The notes beneath the pieces were generated by a model. It was given only the letters and a program-made list of their open reading frames with translations. It did not search any database and was not told the origin of the DNA. 64,000 nt of DNA, taken from assembly GCA_009773805.1 (NCBI GenBank), contig WTXA01000002.1, forward strand, positions 620,001-684,000, read 5' to 3'. This document shows positions 6,484-15,836 of this stretch, one piece after another. How positions within the stretch are numbered: position 1 is the stretch's first letter; every line of letters starts with the position of its first letter. Position numbers and translations under genes: made by a program. The DNA comes from Fusobacteriota bacterium. Lineage in GTDB: Bacteria > Bacillota > TC1.

Positions 6484-7524
6484 ATGAATAAGAAAAAATT
6501 TATATCAGTAATTATAATTATTTTAGTAGTAATCATAGCTGCAGTAATAGGTTATATAACTTTCGGAAATAGAGGATCAGTAATTGATAGTGATAATAAT
6601 ACTAGATCAATTAGAACTGGGGATAATAATGCTCAAGTGCTTTCAGCACCAAAAGATATTAAGGAATTACCTGGGGATAGTAAATTGTTTGATAGTTATG
6701 TCTATTCTGCTGAGAAGTTAAAGGCTGATTATGATGAGGTTATTGTTTTAGATGCTCGCTCTAAAGAAGCATATGACAAAGGACATCTACCTAATGCGGT
6801 TCGTGCAACTTGGCAAGAGTGGTCGGATGTTAAAGTTAAGCAAGACAGTGGAGATTGGGCTCGTATTAAACCATTTGCTGAATTATCGAAGATTTTTGGT
6901 GATTTAGGTATTGATGGATCTAAACCAGTTGTTATCTATACGGATACTCAAGCTGGATGGGGTGAAGAAGGTCGTCAGTTGTGGACATTACGTGTGTTCG
7001 GCTTGACTAATACATATATTTTAAATGGTGGTATTAAAGCTTGGCAAGATGCTGGTGGAGAAATCAGCAAAGATGAAACAAAGATTGTGGCAGTTGCAGG
7101 ACCTACAGCTAAGCCTGATGAAAGTTTAATTGTTGAAACTGAATATGTAGCAGCTAATTTAGATAAGGTTAATATTCTAGATGCAAGAGAAGATGGAGAG
7201 TATGCTGGTAAAAAGAATTATGGAGAAAAAACCAATGGTCGTATTCCAAATTCAAAACATGTCTGGTTCAAGGATTTCTATAATGCTGATGGTACATTGT
7301 TATCACCTGCTCAGATTAGGGCGAGAGTAGAGGCTCTTGGGTATGAGACTGATGAGGAAGTGATTGTTTATTGCACAGGTGGTATTCGTTCTGGTTTTAC
7401 AACTATTGCTTTAAGAGCAGCGGGTTATACAAAGGCAAGAAACTATAATGTGAGTTTTAGTGCCTGGGCTGGTACTGATCAAAGTATTGATAAAAAAGTG
7501 TTAGAAAATTTAAAACTATATTAA
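6484..7524 (+). CDS. membrane-anchored two-domain rhodanese-like sulfurtransferase
   Basis: A 346-residue protein; the ATG at 6484 follows AAGGAGG. An N-terminal helix (about residues 6-26) exports or anchors it. Two rhodanese domains follow. The first (about 70-195; VIVLDARSKEAYDKGHLPNA) has lost the catalytic cysteine, with IYTDTQAG at that position. The second (about 215-340; NILDARE) keeps the loop YCTGGIRSG with Cys297. This inactive-plus-active layout is that of thiosulfate or 3-mercaptopyruvate sulfurtransferases, here outside the membrane. A cysteine synthase fusion gene lies downstream after a terminator, suggesting a sulfur theme. The substrate is not known. Confidence 0.85.
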   Translation: MNKKKFISVIIIILVVIIAAVIGYITFGNRGSVIDSDNNTRSIRTGDNNAQVLSAPKDIKELPGDSKLFDSYVYSAEKLKADYDEVIVLDARSKEAYDKGHLPNAVRATWQEWSDVKVKQDSGDWARIKPFAELSKIFGDLGIDGSKPVVIYTDTQAGWGEEGRQLWTLRVFGLTNTYILNGGIKAWQDAGGEISKDETKIVAVAGPTAKPDESLIVETEYVAANLDKVNILDAREDGEYAGKKNYGEKTNGRIPNSKHVWFKDFYNADGTLLSPAQIRARVEALGYETDEEVIVYCTGGIRSGFTTIALRAAGYTKARNYNVSFSAWAGTDQSIDKKVLENLKLY

Positions 7525-7575
7525 TTATCTATAGCAATTTGGACGGATTAAGATAGTAAGTTTAATAAAAATATT

Positions 7576-7612
7576 AATGCAACTACTATTTAAATAGTAG
7601 TTGCATTTGTAA
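7576..7612 (+). terminator. long palindromic terminator
   Basis: A 32-bp palindrome (7576-7607; arms AATGCAACTACTATTT and its complement) lies between rhodanese and cysteine synthase genes. The T run after it is short. Confidence 0.6.
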
Positions 7613-7654
7613 CTTTATTTATGGTTAACAATTAATTAGAATGGAGAAATATTT

Positions 7655-9142
7655 ATGAAAATCGCAGATGATTTGACGAAATTAATAGGTAACACACCTT
7701 TAGTAAAGATTGGTAGGATGAATTCAACAGAAGCTGAGATTGTTGCAAAGCTTGAAATGTATAATCCTCTTTCAAGTGTGAAAGACCGAGTAGGTTTTTC
7801 AATGATAGATGGGGCTGAAAAGGCCGGTTTAATAAAACCGGGAGATACTCTAATTGAGCCAACTAGTGGAAATACAGGTATTGGCTTAGCTTTTGTTAGT
7901 GCGATAAAGGGTTATAAGCTTATTTTAACAATGCCTGAAACTATGAGTATTGAGCGTAGAAAGATTCTTCATGTACTAGGTGCAGAAGTTGTTTTGACTG
8001 AAGCTTATGGTGGTATGGATGGAGCGGTAAAAAAAGCACAAGAATTAGCAAAATTAATTCCTAATTCATATATTCCACAACAATTTGAGAATCCTAATAA
8101 CCCAGAGATACATAGGAAGACTACAGCAGAGGAAATTTGGAGAGATACTGATGGAAAGATTGATGTGTTTATTGCTGGAGTAGGAACTGGTGGGACTATA
8201 ACTGGAGTTGGGCAGATACTAAAAGAGAAAAATCCGAATATAAAAATTATTGCTGTTGAGCCTTTTAAATCAGCTGTATTATCTGGTGGCCTTGCAGCAC
8301 CCCACAAACTGCAAGGAATTGGAGCAGGATTTATACCTTCAATATTAGATATGAGTATTATTGATGAAATCATAACTGTAAAGGATGAAGATGCAGGAGA
8401 GACGGCTAGAGAACTATCAAGTAAAGAAGGAATTCTGGCAGGTATTTCATCAGCAGCTGCTATGTGGGCTGCGCTTGAGGTTGCAAAACGGCCAGAACAT
8501 AAGGGGCAAAGGATTGTAACAGTATTTCCAGACTCTGGCGAAAGGTATTTAAGTACATGGTTATTTGATGATTTTGACAGCAAGAAGGATAATCTAAATT
8601 TGAATTCAGAACAAGAAAAGGTGCTTGAAAATTCTGAATTTTCTCCGGCTGTAGACTTATCTCTTCGTTATTTTCGTAATGGGCTATATTGTAGTGAGGC
8701 TATTTTTAAAGCCTTCAATGAAGTATATCAACTTGGTCTTCCAGAAAATTTTTATAAAATTTCAACTGGGTTTGGATCTGGACTTGGTGAGTCAGGTTGT
8801 ACTTGTGGATCGGTTGCTAGTGGTGTTATGATACTTGGTTTGATAGCGGGTCGTAATAAGGTGTACGAGTCTGAGCGGATAGTTTATTTAGCTGTTAATG
8901 AATTGCATAGGAGGTTCAAGGAGGCTAATAAGGCGATATGTTGTAGAGTGTTAACTAAGGATGTTAAATGGAACTCTGCTGAGCACAAAATTACCTGTGA
9001 GGAATATGTGATTAGTGCAGCTAAGATAACTGATGAGATTATAAATAAGAATTTAAGTGAATTTTTACCAAAGACTGGTGGTAAGGTTCTGCCAACGAAG
9101 AAAAATCCGTTGGCTTTGTTTAGGAGAATTTTTAATAAATAA
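7655..9142 (+). CDS. cysK: cysteine synthase fused to a C_GCAxxG_C_C redox domain
   Basis: A 495-residue fusion. Residues 1-305 are an O-acetylserine (thiol) lyase: NTPLVKI, the PLP lysine Lys43 in [15 protein letters not shown] (70-77), GTGGTITG (177-184) and [10 protein letters not shown]. Residues 335-470 form a separate domain with LYCSEAI (Cys346), [14 protein letters not shown] (Cys382, Cys384), AICCR (Cys429, Cys430) and Cys448, matching the C_GCAxxG_C_C family, normally a stand-alone putative redox protein. The linker (305-332) is polar. The fusion suggests sulfide or electron handling tied to cysteine synthesis, which is inferred. The 3' third is more G+T rich than the 5' part. Confidence 0.88.
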   Translation: MKIADDLTKLIGNTPLVKIGRMNSTEAEIVAKLEMYNPLSSVKDRVGFSMIDGAEKAGLIKPGDTLIEPTSGNTGIGLAFVSAIKGYKLILTMPETMSIERRKILHVLGAEVVLTEAYGGMDGAVKKAQELAKLIPNSYIPQQFENPNNPEIHRKTTAEEIWRDTDGKIDVFIAGVGTGGTITGVGQILKEKNPNIKIIAVEPFKSAVLSGGLAAPHKLQGIGAGFIPSILDMSIIDEIITVKDEDAGETARELSSKEGILAGISSAAAMWAALEVAKRPEHKGQRIVTVFPDSGERYLSTWLFDDFDSKKDNLNLNSEQEKVLENSEFSPAVDLSLRYFRNGLYCSEAIFKAFNEVYQLGLPENFYKISTGFGSGLGESGCTCGSVASGVMILGLIAGRNKVYESERIVYLAVNELHRRFKEANKAICCRVLTKDVKWNSAEHKITCEEYVISAAKITDEIINKNLSEFLPKTGGKVLPTKKNPLALFRRIFNK

Positions 9143-9186
9143 TTAAATTAATTAAATAATGAGTTTATTAATATTAATTTTAAAAA

Positions 9187-9220
9187 GACTAAAGGGAAAT
9201 TTTTCCTTTAGTCCTTTTTT
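9187..9220 (+). terminator. rho-independent terminator of the cysK fusion
   Basis: GACTAAAGG (9187-9195) pairs with CCTTTAGTC (9205-9213), followed by CTTTTTTT. Confidence 0.85.
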
Positions 9221-9233
9221 TGAATGCTTTCCA

Positions 9234-9262
9234 TTGACACGAAAGTTGGTTCGTCATATAAT
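9234..9262 (+). promoter_or_regulatory. perfect-consensus promoter of the Y-family polymerase gene
   Basis: TTGACA (9234-9239), 17 bp, TATAAT (9257-9262). A gene with so strong a promoter normally needs a repressor, and two matching operators are present. Confidence 0.85.
9239..9254 (+). promoter_or_regulatory. SOS-like operator 1 of the polymerase promoter
   Basis: ACGAAAGTTGGTTCGT fills the spacer between the -35 and -10. The core CGAAA-GTTG-GTTCG differs by one base from the Gram-positive SOS box CGAAC-N4-GTTCG. Confidence 0.75.
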
Positions 9263-9275
9263 TGGGTATATCATT

Positions 9276-9291
9276 ACGAATTATCGTTCGT
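9276..9291 (+). promoter_or_regulatory. SOS-like operator 2 of the polymerase promoter
   Basis: ACGAATTATCGTTCGT lies in the early transcribed region, 37 bp centre-to-centre from operator 1. The core CGAAT-TATC-GTTCG is one base from the SOS box and shares ACGAA-N4-CG-TTC with the XRE and toxin promoter sites. Confidence 0.75.
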
Positions 9292-9311
9292 ATTAGATGA
9301 GGAGTACTAAG

Positions 9312-10553
9312 ATGAAAAGGGCAATTTTACATTGTGATATGAATAATTTTTACGCTAGTGTTGAGGTGAAGATGAATCCTGAACTGTCTGGTAAGCCTGT
9401 GGTTGTAGGTGGTAGTAAGATGGAAAGACATGGTATAGTGCTGGCTAAGTCCTATGAGGCTAAAAAGTTTGGTATAAGGACTGGGGAGACTCTTTATGAT
9501 GCTATTGCTAAGTGTCCTGCTTTGGTGGTGGTGCCTCCTCATTTTGAGGAGTATCTTCTTATTTCCAACGAAGCTAGGGAGATCTATAATAGTTTCACAG
9601 ATAAGGTGGAGGCTTATGGTATTGATGAGTGTTGGTTAGATATTACTGGTACTGAGGGGTTATTTGGTAGTCCTATTGATGTTGCCTATATGGTTAAGGA
9701 GCGGATTAAGTCTGAACTTGGTGTTAGTGTTTCTGTAGGGGTTAGTTTTAATAAGATTTTTGCTAAGTTGTGTTCTGATTTGGCTGGTAGGGATGAGATT
9801 AGTGAAGTTTGGGAGGATAATTTCAGGGAGTTGTTGTGGCCCTTGCCGGTTGGTACTTTGTTGGGTGTTGGTTATGCTACGAGGAAGAAGCTGGCTTGGT
9901 ATGGTATTTATACTATTGGTGATTTGGCTAGGGTTGGTGAGGATTTTCTTCGGAGTAAGTTTGGTAAGAATGGGTGGTATTTGTTTGTTTATGCTTGTGG
10001 GTTGGATGTTTCTAGGGTTGCTGGTTTTGGTGAGCATGCTCCGGTTAAGAGTGTTGGTCATGGGACTACTTTGGTGGAGGATGTGGTTGGTGAGGAGGCT
10101 ATTTTTGGGGTGATGTTGGAGTTGGCTTTGGATGTTGGTTATAGGATGGGAAAGTTTGGTGTTAGGGCCAGGGGTGTTGAGGTTACTATTAGGGATTCGT
10201 CTTTGGCTTTTTTTAGTTTTCAGTGTAGGTTGGAGTTTCCTTCTTCTTGTCCTTCTGTGTTGGCTGATGCTAGTAGGCGTTTGTTTAGGGATAAGTATTT
10301 GTGGGCTTTTCCTGTGAGGGCGGTTACTATTAGGGGTATTGATTTGGTGAGTGAGGTTGTGGCTGGGGTTCAGTTGGATTTGGTTGGTAGTGTTGCTCGT
10401 ATGGATAGGTATGATAGGATTGGTGATGTTTTATCTTCTGTTCGTGATAGGTATGGTAGGGGTTCTTTATCTTTTGGTGTGTTGTTGGAGGATAATAGGG
10501 TACCTAAGGGTAGGTCTTTGGATTTGTTGTTGCCTAGTGGGATGGTAAGGTAG
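9312..10553 (+). CDS. dinB: Y-family translesion DNA polymerase (Pol IV/DinB)
   Basis: A 413-residue lesion-bypass polymerase. The ATG at 9312 follows GAGGAG at the usual spacing; an upstream ATG at 9297 would overlap that site. Motifs: HCDMNNFYAS with catalytic Asp9, the CAxxxG-like AKSYEAKKFGIRTG, YGIDECWLDIT with the second acidic pair, SVGVSFNKIFAKLCSD and the helix-hairpin-helix region LLGVGYATRKKL. The C-terminal little finger is present. Regulation by the two palindromes at 9239 and 9276 is strongly suggested. Coding-strand composition is extreme, about 85% G+T in 10081-10140. Confidence 0.92.
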   Translation: MKRAILHCDMNNFYASVEVKMNPELSGKPVVVGGSKMERHGIVLAKSYEAKKFGIRTGETLYDAIAKCPALVVVPPHFEEYLLISNEAREIYNSFTDKVEAYGIDECWLDITGTEGLFGSPIDVAYMVKERIKSELGVSVSVGVSFNKIFAKLCSDLAGRDEISEVWEDNFRELLWPLPVGTLLGVGYATRKKLAWYGIYTIGDLARVGEDFLRSKFGKNGWYLFVYACGLDVSRVAGFGEHAPVKSVGHGTTLVEDVVGEEAIFGVMLELALDVGYRMGKFGVRARGVEVTIRDSSLAFFSFQCRLEFPSSCPSVLADASRRLFRDKYLWAFPVRAVTIRGIDLVSEVVAGVQLDLVGSVARMDRYDRIGDVLSSVRDRYGRGSLSFGVLLEDNRVPKGRSLDLLLPSGMVR

Positions 10554-10633
10554 GTATAGATGAGGATGTTAACTTATTAAGTATAAAAAGGATTAAGGGT
10601 TAAGTTGGTGAAATATGTATTAGGGGGTAATAC

Positions 10634-12046
10634 GTGGATATATATGATTTGATTGGGGAAACGACTGAGTATGATAAAAAGCAAAAACTTGAAAAGAAGA
10701 GACCAAAAAGTTGGTGTAAAAGTATTAGTGCATTTGCTAATGGATTAGGTGGTGTGCTTGTTTTTGGAATTTCTGAGGATAATAGGATTTTAGGTCTAGA
10801 GAATGCAGAAAATGATGCAGAAATTATAAGTGAGCAAATAAAAGCTAAATTAGATCCAATACCAAATTTCAGTTTGAGTTTTCATAAAACAGAGAATAAG
10901 GAGAAAATCATTTCACTAAAGGTAATACCTGGGGATGAAACACCATATTACTATATTGGGGACGGTATGAAAATAGCATATCATCGTATAGGAAATGAAA
11001 GTGTGCCTGCAGATAGAGCGAAGATGAAAGAGTTAGTACTTAGAGGGACGATTGCTTCATTTGATAGTTTAAAATCAAAATATAATTTTAACGATTATTC
11101 ATTCTCAAAGCTTAAAGCAACATATAAGCAGAGAAATGGAAATTCTTTTGAAGATGCTGATTTTAAATCATTTGGTATTGTTGATGAAGAAAATAATTTA
11201 ACAAATGCGGGTGCTTTATTGGCAGATGAATCCCCTATAAGGCATTCAAGGCTTTTTTGTACTAGGTGGAATGGCTTGGATAAGGCACCTGGAGTTATAG
11301 ATGCCATAGATGATAAGGAGTTTTCTGGTGGACTTATTAATCTATTGCAAGATGGCTTGGATTTTATGAAAAATAATTCAAAAGTACAATGGAAAAAGGT
11401 ATCAGAAGGAAGAGTGGAAATGCCAGATTATCCGGAAAGACCACTACTGGAATCTTTAGTTAATGCATTGATTCATAGAAATTATCTTGAAGTTGGTAGT
11501 GAGGTGCATGTAGATATGTTTGATGATAGGATTGAAATATTTTCTCCAGGTGGAATGGTAGATGGTAGTAAGGTTCAAGATTTGGATTTAATGAATATAT
11601 CATCACGTAGAAGAAATCCGGTTATTGCAGATATTTTTAATCGTTTGAAATTGATGGACCGTAGAGGTAGTGGATTTAAAAAAATATTAGGAGACTATAA
11701 AATTCAATTGAAATATTCTGATAAGAATGTTCCAGAATTCTATTCGGATAATAATTCGTTCTTAATAATGCTTAATAACTTGAATTACAAAAAAGTGGCG
11801 ATAAAAAGTGGCGATAAAAAAGTGGCGATAAAAAGTGGCGATAAAAAAGTGACGATAAAAACACAAGAAAATTACTTTATTATTTTGAATCATATGATAT
11901 TTGATATGGAGTATAAGTTAGAAGACTTAATAGTTTTGATAGATGTGAAGAAATCTAGAATGAAAAACATATTGTTTGAATTAAATAGTGCTGGAAAAAT
12001 TGAAATAGTAGGATCGAATAAGAATCGTAGATACAAATTAAAATAG
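10634..12046 (+). CDS. AlbA_2 / RecG-like ATP-binding regulator with a C-terminal repeat
   Basis: A 470-residue protein with an N-terminal AlbA_2 (Schlafen-like) domain (about 10-130; ISAFANGLGGVLVFGISED) and a GHKL-type ATP-binding module (about 250-350; PLLESLVNALIHRNY, IEIFSPGGM, RRGSGF). A basic linker repeats the nine-residue unit KKVAIKSGD about 2.3 times (11789-11860), then a C-terminal winged-helix-like segment follows. Such proteins are annotated as putative transcriptional regulators; their function is poorly known. The start is GTG after GGGGG. The stop is one base from the convergent EAL gene. Confidence 0.8.
   Translation: MDIYDLIGETTEYDKKQKLEKKRPKSWCKSISAFANGLGGVLVFGISEDNRILGLENAENDAEIISEQIKAKLDPIPNFSLSFHKTENKEKIISLKVIPGDETPYYYIGDGMKIAYHRIGNESVPADRAKMKELVLRGTIASFDSLKSKYNFNDYSFSKLKATYKQRNGNSFEDADFKSFGIVDEENNLTNAGALLADESPIRHSRLFCTRWNGLDKAPGVIDAIDDKEFSGGLINLLQDGLDFMKNNSKVQWKKVSEGRVEMPDYPERPLLESLVNALIHRNYLEVGSEVHVDMFDDRIEIFSPGGMVDGSKVQDLDLMNISSRRRNPVIADIFNRLKLMDRRGSGFKKILGDYKIQLKYSDKNVPEFYSDNNSFLIMLNNLNYKKVAIKSGDKKVAIKSGDKKVTIKTQENYFIILNHMIFDMEYKLEDLIVLIDVKKSRMKNILFELNSAGKIEIVGSNKNRRYKLK
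11789..11860 (+). repeat. in-frame 27-bp tandem repeat
   Basis: About 2.3 copies of a 27-bp unit, itself two 13/14-bp half-units (AAAAAGTGGCGAT). Because half-units alternate 14 and 13 bp, the same DNA word is read in two frames (KVAIK and KSGDK). The last copy has GTGACG in place of GTGGCG. Confidence 0.9.
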
Positions 12047-12047
12047 T

Positions 12048-13808
12048 TTATTGAATCTTGGATAAGCCTACTTTTTTACTCTTGTTTCTCTTTATGCTTA
12101 TTTTCAAACCTGCCAGTATTGAAGATATTTCAACCGCATTATTAAAAGTTTGCGACCTATTGTTTATAACGGCTACAGTAAGGGTTATTAATGGAAACCT
12201 TTCAATTTTTCCACTTCTGTTTCTAGTGGTAATATAACCATTTTGTATATCCTTTTGATTATAGAAGGCTAAGACCTCAGATTCAAATTGTCTTACAATA
12301 TTAATAAAGTCATTCTCTGTTTTATGATCTTCTAAAATAACCAAGAAATCATCTCCGCCGACATGGCCAACAAATTGATCATAAGATATATTATTTCTCA
12401 AAATATCTGATAATAGCTTTATAACCAAGTCACCGTTTTCGAATCCATAAATATCGTTATAAGCCTTAAAATTATCAATATCGAGATATGCTGCGCTAAA
12501 TTTGCTATTACTATCTATATAATGATTAAGCTTATGTTCAATCATTAAATTACCTGGTAAGCCAGATAATGGATTCTGATGCTTTGCAGTTGAAATTTCA
12601 ATCTCAATCGATTTTTGCAGTAAGTTTTTTATTGTTACTGTTCCCAGATATTTATTATCTTCGGTAACGACAATAAAGTCATAAATCTTTTCGGTTGGTC
12701 TTGACATCGCTATTGAAGCAACAATATTTACAGGTGTCTTGCAATCAACAGACAAGAAATTTGTATCCATAATTACTGATATCGGCTTATTTTGATTTAA
12801 GGTATAACCATATTGCCCGCTTAAGCATAAAGTTAATTTATCTTTAGTAATAATGCCTATAGGAACATCATTATCTATAATGCATAATCCAAAACAACCA
12901 GGATTTTTCTTCATGATATCGTAAACTTTAGGTATGGTAACATTTGGTGAAATAATCTCTGTTGTTTCACATAAGTTTCGAATAGAGGTATTAAAAATAC
13001 AATCACGTTCTGATTGATTTTTTTTAATATTTATATCTAATATAGCCTGCAAGACATCGTTAGATATTTCTTTAACAACTGAGTCTGGCTTTTGTATAAA
13101 GTATCCTTGTCCGTATTGAACGCCAAGGTTTATAATTGTTTCTAACTCCTCATAGGTTTCAATACCTTCGGCGATGAGTTTTATATTCGAAGCTTTAGAA
13201 AATTCAACCATTCCTTTTACTAATGCATATTTGATTTTATCAATATGTATATTGCGTATAAGTAACATGTCAAGTTTTATATAATCTGGAGCAACATCAC
13301 TTATGAGATTTAGTCCTGAATATCCTGATCCAACATCATCGATAGCTATATTGTATTCTTGACTCTTGTAATGACTAACAGTAGATTTAAAACCAATTAA
13401 GTCTTCTATAACATTACGTTCAGTAATTTCGAAAATAATATTTTGAGGAATGATTGTATATTGTTTTAAGAACTCTTTTGTGAATCCTTTTTTAAAGGAT
13501 TCATCGTGCATTATATTTGGATTAACGTTAATAAATAATTTTTTATTAAATGGTGGAATCATAAATTTGTAGGCTGATTCAAGAGCTTTAGTTCTGCATA
13601 AAAGTTCTAAGTCCCACAGATAATTAAATTCTCTTGCAATTTTAAACAAATCTTCAGGATTATTAATCTCACTATCACAAGTAATTCTGCTTAGAGCCTC
13701 ATAACCAAGAATTACACCGTCCCTAATTGAAATGATTGGTTGAAATACTGTTTTTATCTGTTTTTTATTAATAATATATTCTAGTGCCTCTTTTCTTTGC
13801 TCTTTCAT
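12048..13808 (-). CDS. EAL-CBS-GGDEF c-di-GMP turnover protein
   Basis: A soluble protein of about 586 residues with the less common order EAL (about 1-240), a CBS pair (about 265-390), GGDEF (about 420-575). The EAL part keeps GYEALSR, INVNPN, FEITER, IDDVGSGYSGL, YIKLDM and AEGIET, so phosphodiesterase activity is likely. The cyclase site reads GGDDF, a tolerated variant. The CBS domains suggest adenine-nucleotide sensing. No membrane helix is present. The ATG at 13808 is preferred; a GTG at 13817 is possible. Confidence 0.88.
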   Translation of the reverse strand: MKEQRKEALEYIINKKQIKTVFQPIISIRDGVILGYEALSRITCDSEINNPEDLFKIAREFNYLWDLELLCRTKALESAYKFMIPPFNKKLFINVNPNIMHDESFKKGFTKEFLKQYTIIPQNIIFEITERNVIEDLIGFKSTVSHYKSQEYNIAIDDVGSGYSGLNLISDVAPDYIKLDMLLIRNIHIDKIKYALVKGMVEFSKASNIKLIAEGIETYEELETIINLGVQYGQGYFIQKPDSVVKEISNDVLQAILDINIKKNQSERDCIFNTSIRNLCETTEIISPNVTIPKVYDIMKKNPGCFGLCIIDNDVPIGIITKDKLTLCLSGQYGYTLNQNKPISVIMDTNFLSVDCKTPVNIVASIAMSRPTEKIYDFIVVTEDNKYLGTVTIKNLLQKSIEIEISTAKHQNPLSGLPGNLMIEHKLNHYIDSNSKFSAAYLDIDNFKAYNDIYGFENGDLVIKLLSDILRNNISYDQFVGHVGGDDFLVILEDHKTENDFINIVRQFESEVLAFYNQKDIQNGYITTRNRSGKIERFPLITLTVAVINNRSQTFNNAVEISSILAGLKISIKRNKSKKVGLSKIQ

Positions 13809-13997
13809 TTTTCCCACTTTCCGAGTTTCTATGATCTATCTTCTTCATCTCATATAATGGTAATACATGGATATTAAATTTAAATTATTTTTGTGTTAAG
13901 TAGTTGTAAAATCTTTTATAGTCTCATGCAATATACAATATAAGTAATAAATATGATAGAATGAAGACAACACAATAATTTTCAAGGAGGATGACTT

Positions 13998-15644
13998 ATG
14001 AAAATAAAATTCCTAGGGGCAGCAACATCAGTAACAGGATCATGCTACCTCATAACAACCAAAACACATAAATTCATAATAGACTGTGGACTATATCAAG
14101 GGAATAAAACTATAGAAAGTCAAAATCGTGAAGAATTCGGCTTTGATCCAGCTACAATAGATTTTATGATACTTAGTCACGCACACATAGATCACTCAGG
14201 AAGAATACCACTATTAGTCAAAAAAGGATTTAAGGGAAAGATATACTGCACTAATGCTACCGCAGATTTAGTAGATATCATGCTAAAAGACAGTGGCTAC
14301 ATTCAAGAAAGAGAAGCCCAATGGGACAATAAAAAAGCCCAAAGACTAGCTAGACCACTTGTTGAACCACTCTATACAATGGAAGATGCAACAAGAGCCC
14401 TAAAACAAATAGAACCATACCTCTACGAACAAAATATTCAAATTGATGATAGTATAAAGTTCAGATTTAGAGACGCTGGGCATATACTAGGTTCGGCTAT
14501 AGTAGAAATATGGGTAGAAGAAGACGGTAAGGTAAATAAATTAGTATTCTCAGGAGACTTGGGTATGAAAAACAAACCTATTCTTAACGACCCAGTATAT
14601 ATAGAAGAAGCAGATTATTTGATCATGGAAGCAACCTACGGTAATAGAAAACACGAAACAATTGAAGAAAGCTTAGAGGAATTTATTAATATAATCGTCA
14701 AAACCATCAAAAGAGGGGGAACTGTAGTTATACCATCCTTTGCAGTAGGAAGGACCCAAGAACTAATCTACCAACTAAATATGTACTACGAACATAATGA
14801 TGAATTCAAAGAAATACTAGAAAAAATTAAAGTATATATAGATAGTCCACTTGCTATAAGTGCCACAGAAATATTTAGAAGAAATGCCCAGGACTTTGAT
14901 GAAGAAACAAGAAACTATATACTATCAGGAGATAACCCTTTGGATTTTAAAAACTTAGTATTTGTAAGAGAAAGCAAAGACTCCAAGGAGTTAAACTTCA
15001 ATAACGAACCAAAGATAATAATTGCTTCAAGTGGGATGGCAGAAGCTGGTAGAATTAAGCATCATCTAAAGCACCATTTATGGAAGGATACCTCAAGTGT
15101 GGTTATTGTTGGCTATCAAGCAGCCGGTACACTTGGTAGATCCCTAGTAGAAGGTATAAAGGATGTTTATATATTTGGTGATAAGATAAAGATTAAGGCA
15201 GAAGTATATAGTTTAGAAGGCTTCTCTGGGCATGCAGACAAGGATGGCTTATTTGAATGGATATCTTCTTTCAAGACATTTCCTAAGAAAGTTTTCTTAG
15301 TGCATGGAGAGGATGAATCAAAGATTGCTTTTGCTGAGAGAATAAAAGCAGAACTGAATCATGTTGTTCAGGTAATTAATGAGGTTTCAGAGTTTGACTT
15401 GGCAACAGATGAGGGAGAACCAGCTGATATAATAGTAGAAAAGAAAGCAAGATGTAAAGATATTATCAGGTTGAGACATAAACTAGAAAAAATCCAAAGT
15501 GATTTTGATTCTGTAGTCAATAATGCTAATGTTGTTCTAGACAAGGGCATAAAGCAAGATAGATTCGAGGAAATAGGCAATATGATAATTGACCTAGAAG
15601 ATACTATGATTAATTTAGGAACAACAGTTACAAAAAACGAATAG
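13998..15644 (+). CDS. MBL-fold beta-CASP RNA-processing exonuclease
   Basis: A 548-residue cytosolic metallo-beta-lactamase/beta-CASP nuclease of the CPSF/YSH1-like group. The zinc motif is HAHIDHSG (His61, His63, Asp65, His66), then DAGHILGSA, the beta-CASP insert with PSFAVGRTQE and IIASSGMAEAGR, and the C-terminal motif FLVHGEDES. A helical tail of about 90 residues follows. Probable role: RNA cleavage or trimming. AAGGAGG precedes the ATG. The 5' part is A+C rich on the coding strand (about 67% in 14041-14100) and falls to about half toward the 3' end. Confidence 0.87.
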   Translation: MKIKFLGAATSVTGSCYLITTKTHKFIIDCGLYQGNKTIESQNREEFGFDPATIDFMILSHAHIDHSGRIPLLVKKGFKGKIYCTNATADLVDIMLKDSGYIQEREAQWDNKKAQRLARPLVEPLYTMEDATRALKQIEPYLYEQNIQIDDSIKFRFRDAGHILGSAIVEIWVEEDGKVNKLVFSGDLGMKNKPILNDPVYIEEADYLIMEATYGNRKHETIEESLEEFINIIVKTIKRGGTVVIPSFAVGRTQELIYQLNMYYEHNDEFKEILEKIKVYIDSPLAISATEIFRRNAQDFDEETRNYILSGDNPLDFKNLVFVRESKDSKELNFNNEPKIIIASSGMAEAGRIKHHLKHHLWKDTSSVVIVGYQAAGTLGRSLVEGIKDVYIFGDKIKIKAEVYSLEGFSGHADKDGLFEWISSFKTFPKKVFLVHGEDESKIAFAERIKAELNHVVQVINEVSEFDLATDEGEPADIIVEKKARCKDIIRLRHKLEKIQSDFDSVVNNANVVLDKGIKQDRFEEIGNMIIDLEDTMINLGTTVTKNE

Positions 15645-15672
15645 AATAATTGGATAATAGTAGACTAATTAA

Positions 15673-15710
15673 GGATTAAATCAAGATGTAATTTTGATTT
15701 AATCCTTTTT
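15673..15710 (+). terminator. rho-independent terminator
   Basis: GGATTAAATCAA (15673-15684) pairs with TTGATTTAATCC (15694-15705), followed by TTTTTG. Confidence 0.85.
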
Positions 15711-15836
15711 GTTTATTCAATACATAAGTAAATCTAATATAAAAATAAACTAAATAAAAAGTATTTCTATTCCATCTATTCTCTATGAATATTTTATATA
15801 ATAAGGAATAGTGAAATAAAAGGGAGGCTATATATT

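Noticed and set aside
9660-10061. Long open frames on the minus strand inside the polymerase and other G+T-rich genes (also 18561-18914, 8005-8583)
   Set aside because: They lie opposite well-supported genes, have Thr/Asn/Ile-rich low-complexity translations and arise because G+T-rich coding strands leave few stops on the complement.
11789-11860. Tandem repeat considered as a CRISPR array
   Set aside because: Only about 2.3 direct units without spacers, and fully in frame within a coding region.
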